From: Nannocystis sp.
GTDB taxonomy: Bacteria > Myxococcota_A > Polyangia > Nannocystales > Nannocystaceae
Length of the DNA stretch: 64,000 nt
Direction of reading: 5' to 3'
NCBI RefSeq assembly: GCF_016714285.1
Contig: NZ_JADJNN010000001.1
Location: forward strand, 558,001-622,000
Part shown: positions 58,531-64,000 of the stretch, piece after piece
How positions within the stretch are numbered: the first letter of the stretch is position 1
Layout of the letters: every line of letters starts with the position of its first letter
The notes under the pieces: generated by a model
Database searches by the model: none
Told to the model about the DNA's origin: nothing
What the model saw: only the letters and a program-made list of their open reading frames with translations
Position numbers and translations under genes: made by a program

Positions 58531-59562
58531 TCACGGAGCCTGCGTGAGCTGCAAGCCCCCGCGATCGAGCCGCAGCCGCAAGCGGGGCCGCAGATGCCAC
58601 GAATGAGGCGCCCGCGCCGGCGAGGCCGCCCCGGCGTTGGGCGCGGTCACGGCCTCCGCCCGCGCACACAGGGCCCGGTCGATCGAGGCGATCACGGCGT
58701 GCCCCAGCGTCCCCATGTCGACCCCACCTGCCGCACAAACCAGGCGGATCACCCGCGTCCGCACCGCGCGCGGGAGGGTCGCTAGCCCCTCGATCGCCCA
58801 GCGCCCCGGACCGCGGCGACAGGCCGCCTCCTCCCGGGCCGCCCACACCGCGAGCGCCGCCTCGGCCTCCGCCGCCTGCGTGGCCAGGGCCGCCAGCGCC
58901 GCCTCGACCCGCGGATTTTGTTCGCGCAGCACCGGCAGCAGTTCCTCGCGCACGCGCACCCGCGGGTGGCGTCGGTCACGGTTGCCGGGGTCATCGACGA
59001 AGCCGAGGCCGAGCCGTCCGCACAGCGCCCGCGTCTCCGCCCGCGACACCCCGAGCAGCGGCCGAAGCCACGGCGGGTCCCACTCCGCCATCGCTGCGAC
59101 GCCCTCGAGGCCCGCCCCGCGGGTCGCGTGCATCAGCAAGGTCTCGGCCTGATCGGTCTGCGTGTGGGCCAGCACGACCGCCCGGCCCTCCGCCATCGCC
59201 CGCAGCGCCGCCCGCCTCGCATCGCGGGCGCGGGCCGGCAAGCCAGCGCCCGCGGCCAGTTCGAGGCGAGTGACCCGCGACGCCAGCCCGAGCCCCGCCG
59301 CCAGCCCGGCCACGTGCTCTGCGTCTCGCCTCGAGTCCTCACGGATGCCGTGATCGACGTGCCCCACCGTGAGCTCGAGGCGGTCCGCCTCGGCGATCAG
59401 CGCGAGCAGCCCGAGCAGCGCGCATGAGTCGGCCCCGCCCGAACACGCGACCAGCAGCGGCAGGCGGCCGTCGCCCGCGGCCCACCCGAGCCCACGCAGG
59501 CGGGCCAGGGGTGGCCGCAGGTGACCGAGCGCCGCGGCGATGCTGGGATGGCGAGGTGGCAC
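58531..59562 (-). CDS. tilS: tRNA(Ile)-lysidine synthetase
   Basis: About 343 residues. Adds lysine to C34 of tRNA-Ile(CAU), changing its reading to AUA. N-terminal PP-loop ATPase motif LLVACSGGADSCALLGLLAL, then TVGHVDHGIREDSRRDAEHV, VLAHTQTDQAETLLM and RGAGLEGVAAM, and PLLGVSRAETRALC with FVDDPGNRDRRHPRVRVR. The C-terminal tRNA-binding part is present but Ala/Arg-rich. The GTG at 59560-59562 avoids overlap with the divergent gene; an ATG at 59601 is also open. ftsH lies downstream. Confidence 0.93.
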   Translation of the reverse strand: MPPRHPSIAAALGHLRPPLARLRGLGWAAGDGRLPLLVACSGGADSCALLGLLALIAEADRLELTVGHVDHGIREDSRRDAEHVAGLAAGLGLASRVTRLELAAGAGLPARARDARRAALRAMAEGRAVVLAHTQTDQAETLLMHATRGAGLEGVAAMAEWDPPWLRPLLGVSRAETRALCGRLGLGFVDDPGNRDRRHPRVRVREELLPVLREQNPRVEAALAALATQAAEAEAALAVWAAREEAACRRGPGRWAIEGLATLPRAVRTRVIRLVCAAGGVDMGTLGHAVIASIDRALCARAEAVTAPNAGAASPARAPHSWHLRPRLRLRLDRGGLQLTQAP

Positions 59563-59591
59563 GCGCGGGCCGCGATGATACCTTGCCGCGT

Positions 59592-61440
59592 GTGAACGCA
59601 CCCGACGAGCTCGGCCGCCTGGCCCCCGACGACCTGCGCACGCTCAGCGCCGATCCGCTGGCGCTCGAGCAGCGCGACGACCTGCCGAGCTTCGTGCCGA
59701 CCCTGCCGCCGACCAGCTTCGTCGCCGTCGCCCGCGGTCTGCACGCCGAGGATCGCCTCGAGCTCCTCCTGCCACACGCGACCCCCGAGCAGCTCACCGC
59801 CCTCTTCGACCTCGAGGCCTGGCGCCGCGATCGCGTCGACATCGACCGCGCCCGCGTGTGGCTCACCGCGATCGTCGACGCCCACGCCCAGGCCGGGCGC
59901 GAGCGCGGCGAGCTCGGCGATCTGATGATGGAGATGGACCCCGAGCTGTGGACCATGGCCCTCCTGCCGGGCACCTCCGTCTTCCACCTCGACCCCGACG
60001 ACGACGAGCAGCGCAGCCAGGCCCGCGACGCCGTCGAGGCGCTCTACACCTACGAGACCCCCGACGGCTTCTTCCTCGTCGCCGTCCCGGACACCGAGAC
60101 CGGCCATCGGGCGATCCACGTGCTCGACCGCGTCTACGCCGACGACCTCGAGACCGGCAAGGCCCTCGTCAATTCCCTGCGCGGCGCCCTCGCCTCGCAG
60201 ATCGAGGAGGATCTGCTGCGCTGGCGCGCCGGTCGCCTCGCCGACCTCGGCTTCGTCCCGTGGGAGGAGGCCATGAAGCTGCTGCGTCCGCTCGACCTCA
60301 AGGCCGCACGCGAGGCCGACAGCGGCGCCCCGCCGATCGCCAGCACCGTCGCCCCCGCCTTCGCGCCGGCCTCCGCGCCGGCCTCCGCACCGGCCTCCGG
60401 CCTCCGCACCGGCCTCCGCACCGGCCTCCGCACCGGCCTCCGCACCGGCCTCCGCGGGCCTCCATCAAGGCCTCAAGCCAGGCCCCACGCTCCCGGCCGA
60501 GACGGCCCGCCCCGGCCTTCTGCGCCGCGCCCTCGCGGCCCTCTCGCCCGCGCAGCAGGGCGAGCGCGCCCGCGAGTTCACGCTCCTCGTCAACGAGTTG
60601 ATGGCCGCCCAGCGCTTCGAGCCCGGCGACGTCAAGCTGCAGGAGCGGGCCTTTCATCAGGCCGAGGCGACCGTCGGCCTCGGCCTCGAGCTGCTCGCCG
60701 CCGGCCTCGTCGACCCCGCGGAGCAGGCCCGCTTCCTCGCCGGCCGAATCGCCGCGATCGGCCTGCGCGGGGTGTTTCGCGCCGGCTACGGCCCGCTCGA
60801 CAAGCTCCGCCGCGCCGCGCTCGCGCTCCACCGTGAGGGTCGCGTCTCGCTCAAGACCATCGGCTCGCTGCTCGATCGCCCGTGGGGCCACGCGCTCGCG
60901 GCCCTCGCCCGCTGGTACCCCGAGCTCCCGGTCGAGTCGAGCAGCACCGCCACCCGCCCGATCGCTGGCCTGCGCGACCTGGCCCGCGCCACCGAGCTCA
61001 TCGCCCAGGCCGGCGCCCTCGCGGCCCTCGCCTTCCACGGCTACGCGATCGATCCAGCCTGGGTCACCCGCGCCGACGAGCCCGAGCGCCTGAGCCTCGG
61101 CGACCTCGTGCGCACGGCGATCGTGCACCTACAACTGCCCGGCCGCCGCGGCGGCTTCGCCCCGCTCAGCGCCGACGACATCGCCTGGGCCCGCGACCAC
61201 CTGCTGCAAGGCGCCCGCCTGATCCCCGCCCTCGCCAGCGAGCTGCGCGCCCGCTGCCTCGCCGTCGGCGCTCCCCAGCACGCCGAGGTGTTCGTGCAGG
61301 CCCTGCTCGGCCGCCTCGAGGTCGAGCTCGGCACCCTCGAGCCGGGCGCCGCCGGCCTCCCCGACCTCACCCGCGTCGGCTCCCTGCTCACGATCCAGCG
61401 CGTCTCCGTGTGGCTCAAGACCGGCCTCCAGGCCAGCTGA
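59592..61440 (+). pseudogene. DUF6178-family gene split by a frameshift in a tandem repeat
   Basis: An N-terminal half (GTG 59592 to about 60390) reads LALEQRDDLPSFVPTLPPTS, SVFHLDPDDDEQRSQARDAV and FFLVAVPDTETGHRAIHVLD. A C-terminal half in the next frame (to 61440) reads ELMAAQRFEPGDVKLQERAF, then GLRGVFRAGYGPLDKLRRAA and LTRVGSLLTIQRVSVWLKTG. Together they match the DUF6178 layout of Myxococcota. Between them is a 12-bp repeat (GCCTCCGCACCG); one unit at 60393-60399 has only 7 bp, shifting the frame. Restoring it would give one protein of about 616 residues. Function of the family is unknown to me. It may be a repeat-length switch, a recent mutation, or a sequencing error. Confidence 0.72.
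60365..60460. repeat. 12-bp tandem repeat with one truncated unit
   Basis: Successive GCCTCCGCACCG or GCCTCCGCGCCG units. The unit at 60393-60399 is cut to GCCTCCG, five bases short, which breaks the reading frame of the DUF6178 gene. Confidence 0.88.
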
Positions 61441-61563
61441 TCGCCCGCTCAGCGCGCCAGCTCAGCGCTCCAGCTCAGCGCTCCAGCTCGGCACCACCTC
61501 AACGCACCACCTCAGCGCGCCAGCTCAGCGCGCCAGCTCAACGCGCCAGTTCAGCGCGCCAGC
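61441..61563. repeat. CAGCTCAGCGCGC-type tandem repeat between genes
   Basis: About nine degenerate copies of a 13-14 bp unit (CGCCAGCTCAGCG) fill the space between the convergent DUF6178 gene and rnc. No T-tract or gene. It could act as a structured 3' end or simply be expanded repeat DNA. Confidence 0.75.
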
Positions 61564-62514
61564 TCAGCCGCTCAGCGCCCCGCGCTCGAGCGCCGTGAGA
61601 GCCGCCTTCGCGGCCGCCTGCTCCGCCGCGCGCAGGCTGACACCAGACCCCTCGGCCAGGATGATCACCTGTCCTTCGGGCAAGGTGAGCGTCGCCTCGA
61701 CCTGCCACAGCCCGCCTTGCCCCGGCGGCCGCTCGCCGATCGTCCGGTACGCCGGCGCCCGCCGGTGCTTCGCCTGCAACAACACCTGCAGCTGCGACTT
61801 CGCGTCGACCCCGTCCCCGCGCGACAGGCCCGCCACGCGCTCCCCCAGCAGCGCCGTGAACACCGCCGACGCAGCCGCCAGCGGATCGCCCCCGGCCGCG
61901 CGCGCGTCGAGGAACGCCGCCGCCAGCGTCGCCTCGAGCGCGTCGGGCAGCGCCCCCTCGCGCTCGAGCACGCCGGTCTTCACCTCGTTGCGCCCGAGGT
62001 ACATAAACTCCGCGAGGCCGAAGGCCCGCGCCGCCGCGGCCAGCGAGCTCGCCGACACCAGGCTCGCCCGCAGCCGCGTCAGGTCGCCCTCTCCGAGCTC
62101 GGGAAAGCGGCGCCACAGCGCGTCCGCGGCGACCAGCCCGAGCACCGCGTCGCCGAGGAACTCGAGGCAGGCGTTGCTCGGCCAGCCCGCGCCCTGGTGC
62201 TCGTTGACCCACGACGGGGTCGTCAGCGCCGCTCGCAGCAGCGCCGGGCGGGCGAAGCGATGCCCCAGCCGACCGGCCAAGCCCGCGAGCTGCGGATCCG
62301 CCGGCGGCAGCACGGCCAGCACCGCCGGCAGCCCCTCGGTCCCGCCACCTGTCCCATCGGCCAGCTGCCCCGCACCTGTCCCTTCGGACAGCCGCTCGCC
62401 ACCTGTCCCTTCGGACAGCTGCTCGCCACCTGTCCCTTCGGCCAGCCGACCACCTGTCCCTTCGGCCAGCGGCTCCCGCTCGTTCGCCCCCATGATCGCG
62501 CTCACGAACTTCAT
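61564..62514 (-). CDS. rnc: Ribonuclease III with repetitive N-terminal extension
   Basis: 316 residues; cleaves double-stranded RNA in rRNA maturation and regulation. Catalytic domain signature NACLEFLGDAVLGLV (acidic metal ligands), DALEATLAAAFLD (the second acidic cluster) and a C-terminal dsRNA-binding domain (KSQLQVLLQAKHRRAPAYRT; AEQAAAKAALTAL). The first 60 residues are an unusual Gly/Thr/Glu extension with repeats like LAEGTGGRLAEGTGG, encoded by about six copies of the CCTGTCC-type repeat (62345-62470). The ATG at 62512-62514 overlaps the cysteine desulfurase stop (ATGA). The catalytic core looks intact. Confidence 0.93.
   Translation of the reverse strand: MKFVSAIMGANEREPLAEGTGGRLAEGTGGEQLSEGTGGERLSEGTGAGQLADGTGGGTEGLPAVLAVLPPADPQLAGLAGRLGHRFARPALLRAALTTPSWVNEHQGAGWPSNACLEFLGDAVLGLVAADALWRRFPELGEGDLTRLRASLVSASSLAAAARAFGLAEFMYLGRNEVKTGVLEREGALPDALEATLAAAFLDARAAGGDPLAAASAVFTALLGERVAGLSRGDGVDAKSQLQVLLQAKHRRAPAYRTIGERPPGQGGLWQVEATLTLPEGQVIILAEGSGVSLRAAEQAAAKAALTALERGALSG
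62345..62470. repeat. Cluster of about six CACCTGTCCCTTCGG repeats inside rnc
   Basis: Repeated CCACCTGTCCCTTCGGACAG units with variable spacers, in frame, encoding the GTGG-type N-terminal extension of RNase III. It is the densest cluster of the dispersed palindrome family in the window. Confidence 0.85.
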
Positions 62515-63704
62515 GACACCTCCAGAGCCCGCCAGTCCGCCGCCAACGCCGCCCCACGCACCCGCGTCAGCAGCTCGGGCAGCGCCGCCAGCAGCGCCTC
62601 GACGTCGTCCATGGCGGTGTCCTTGCCGACCGAGATCCGCAGCGCCGAGCGGGCCGCCGCGGGCGTCAGGCCCAGCGCCAGCAGCACCGGCGAGGGCTCG
62701 TTCGAGCCCGACGCGCAGGCCGCCCCCGCCGACACCGCGAACCCGGCGAGGTCGAGGTTGATGAGCAGCAGCAGCCCGTCGCAGCCCGCGAAGCCAGCGT
62801 TCACCGTGGTCCCCGTGCAGCGCTCGCGATCGCCGTGGATCGTCACGCCCGGCAGCGCCGCGAGCCCGACGCGCAGGCGATCGACGAGCGCCCGCGTGTG
62901 CAGCTGGCGGATCTCGCGTTCACTCGCCGCGAGCTCGGCCGCCGCCCCGAAGCCGGCGATCAACGCCACTGCCTCGCTGCCCGGCCGGCGCCCACGCTCC
63001 TGCGGACCGCCGAACAGCACCGGCGCCAGCGCCAGCCCGCGGCGATGCAGCAGCGCCCCGACCCCCTTCGGACCGTGGACCTTGTGCGCGCTCAGGCTCA
63101 TCAGATCGAGATCCCAGGCGTGGAGATCCACCGGGATTTTCCCGAAGGCCTGCACCGCGTCGCTGTGAACCAGCGCCCGCGGGGCGGACTCGCGCACCAC
63201 CCGCACCAGCGCCGCGATGTCATAGGCGTTGCCCAGCTCGTGATTCGCGGCCGCCAGCGAGACCAGCCCGATCTCGGGGTGCGCCCGCAGCAACATGGCG
63301 AGCTCCCCGGCGTCCACGCGGCCCCGCCCGTCCACACCCAGCCGCACCCACGCGTGCCCCTCCCGCTCCAGCGCGCGCGCGCACCCGAGCACCGCCGGGT
63401 GCTCGATCGCCGTGGTCAGCAGCCCCGCCGGACGCCCTGTAGCTCGCAGCGCCCGGGCAGCGCCGAGGATCGCCAGGTTGTCGGCCTCGCTGCCCCCGGC
63501 GGTGAAGGTCAGCTCCAGCGGCGCCGCACCGACGGCCGCCGCGACCAAGCGCCGCGCCCGCTCGATCACCGCCCGCGCCTGCTGCCCCGGACCATGCACG
63601 CTCGACGGGTTGGCCTGCAGGCGATCGTCGCCGAGGACCGAGATAACAACGTCGCGAACCCGCGGATCGAGCGGGGTCGAGGCGTTGTGGTCGAGGTAGC
63701 GCAC
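62511..63704 (-). CDS. Cysteine desulfurase (NifS/IscS family)
   Basis: About 397 residues. PLP enzyme that supplies sulfur for Fe-S clusters and tRNA thiolation. Start region VRYLDHNASTPLDPRV, TFTAGGSEADNLAILGA, the PLP ring-binding Asp/Gln in VHSDAVQAFGKIPVD, Schiff-base Lys in LMSLSAHKVHGPKGVGAL, and the catalytic Cys loop in GAACASGSNEPSPVLLALGL. GTG at 63702-63704 gives the family N-terminus; a longer open frame to 63794 lacks homology. It overlaps rnc. Whether it is the IscS or the NifS type is unclear, as no iscU is adjacent. Confidence 0.92.
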   Translation of the reverse strand: MRYLDHNASTPLDPRVRDVVISVLGDDRLQANPSSVHGPGQQARAVIERARRLVAAAVGAAPLELTFTAGGSEADNLAILGAARALRATGRPAGLLTTAIEHPAVLGCARALEREGHAWVRLGVDGRGRVDAGELAMLLRAHPEIGLVSLAAANHELGNAYDIAALVRVVRESAPRALVHSDAVQAFGKIPVDLHAWDLDLMSLSAHKVHGPKGVGALLHRRGLALAPVLFGGPQERGRRPGSEAVALIAGFGAAAELAASEREIRQLHTRALVDRLRVGLAALPGVTIHGDRERCTGTTVNAGFAGCDGLLLLINLDLAGFAVSAGAACASGSNEPSPVLLALGLTPAAARSALRISVGKDTAMDDVEALLAALPELLTRVRGAALAADWRALEVS

Positions 63705-63861
63705 CGGCGGCCCCGTATAGCACGCCAGCGCAGGGCTAACTCGTCGCTCCCGGGCGTCGTGGCGGTCCGCGCCCGCCCGCCGCACAGACCGCATTGCTTC
63801 GGCCGTTGACTGCGCGCCGCGGGCGATGAATCATCATCGCCGCTTGAGTCTCCTCGGAACC

Positions 63862-64000
63862 ATGATGGTGAGGGCGGGCCTGCTCTCGGACGAGCAACTC
63901 GCGGCCGTGCAGGCCCGCAGCGCGGAGCGCAAGCTCTCGTTCGTCGAGGCCCTCCTCGATCTCGGCCTGACCGACGAGGACAGCGTCGTCGCGTTCCTCC
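63862..64000 (+). CDS. MshEN/GspE-N-domain protein, N-terminal fragment
   Basis: Runs off the right edge. The ATG at 63862 (a TTG at 63844 is also in frame) begins MMVRAGLLSDEQLAAVQARS, then SFVEALLDLGLTDEDSVVAF. This pattern (GxLxxxQL, then LGEALLxLGxxDExxLxxFL) is the N-terminal domain of GspE/MshE-type ATPases and of many stand-alone myxobacterial proteins. Without the rest I cannot tell a secretion ATPase from a single-domain protein. Confidence 0.6.
   Translation, partial: MMVRAGLLSDEQLAAVQARSAERKLSFVEALLDLGLTDEDSVVAFL

Overview
The window is a high-GC, densely packed chromosomal segment that reads as a myxobacterium (phylum Myxococcota). The evidence is a MYXO-CTERM sorting tail on an M23 peptidase, three eukaryote-like Ser/Thr kinases, a choice-of-anchor-L lipoprotein, an ECF sigma/membrane-protein module, a DUF6178 protein, and menaquinone synthesis by the futalosine route. 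A Nannocystis-like lineage is my guess; nothing here proves it. There is no rRNA, CRISPR array, phage or insertion sequence. One tRNA (Arg, CCT) is present.

Layout. 1-3.1 kb: edge of a Ser/Thr kinase, endonuclease III, then a minus-strand locus with a Cys-rich lipoprotein-type precursor and a fused MNIO (DUF692)-DUF2063 enzyme, preceded by a YceI-like lipoprotein (to 4.1 kb). This looks like an HvfABC/bufferin-type RiPP metallophore system. 4.2-6.8 kb: three overlapping genes around an ECF sigma factor. 7.0-12.0 kb: anchor-L lipoprotein, a frame-broken AraC regulator, and a C45 acyltransferase coupled to a class III aminotransferase. 12.0-14.9 kb: a class III aminotransferase with a P5C-type aldehyde dehydrogenase. 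15.0-20.1 kb: a tightly overlapping menaquinone operon (GbsR-like regulator, polyprenyl diphosphate synthase, MenG, UbiX/MqnM, an MqnE-like protein lacking the radical-SAM part, and MqnE). 20.3-25.9 kb: HtrA protease, ceramidase-like lipoprotein, Tmk, a Gln/Pro repeat membrane protein and a PilZ protein. 26.0-28.5 kb: era-der. 28.7-33.6 kb: a VWA lipoprotein, DprA, two small exported proteins and a class III alcohol dehydrogenase. 33.6-41.5 kb: HutH, two PEGA-type Ser/Thr kinases, a cupin and a calcium-repeat lipoprotein. 41.8-48.6 kb: lepA, an unusually large lepB, a MYXO-CTERM M23 peptidase and a lipoprotein. 48.7-50.2 kb: tRNA-Arg and a terpene synthase. 50.3-58.5 kb: NamZ-like protein, two orphans, PBP1A and FtsH. 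58.5-64 kb: tilS, a DUF6178 gene split by a frameshift in a tandem repeat, rnc, a cysteine desulfurase, and the start of a GspE-N/MshEN-type protein.

Two themes cross the window. First, neighbouring genes very often overlap by ATGA or GTGA, implying translational coupling. Second, a short palindrome built on CCTGTCC/GGACAGG is scattered in intergenic hairpins and inside genes, where it has expanded into low-complexity protein segments (the rnc N-terminus, the MqnE-like gene, the spacer before menG). The strongest candidates for undescribed biology are the lipoprotein-type MNIO precursor locus, the roughly 480-residue CX4C-repeat insertion inside signal peptidase I, and the MqnE-like protein in the menaquinone operon.
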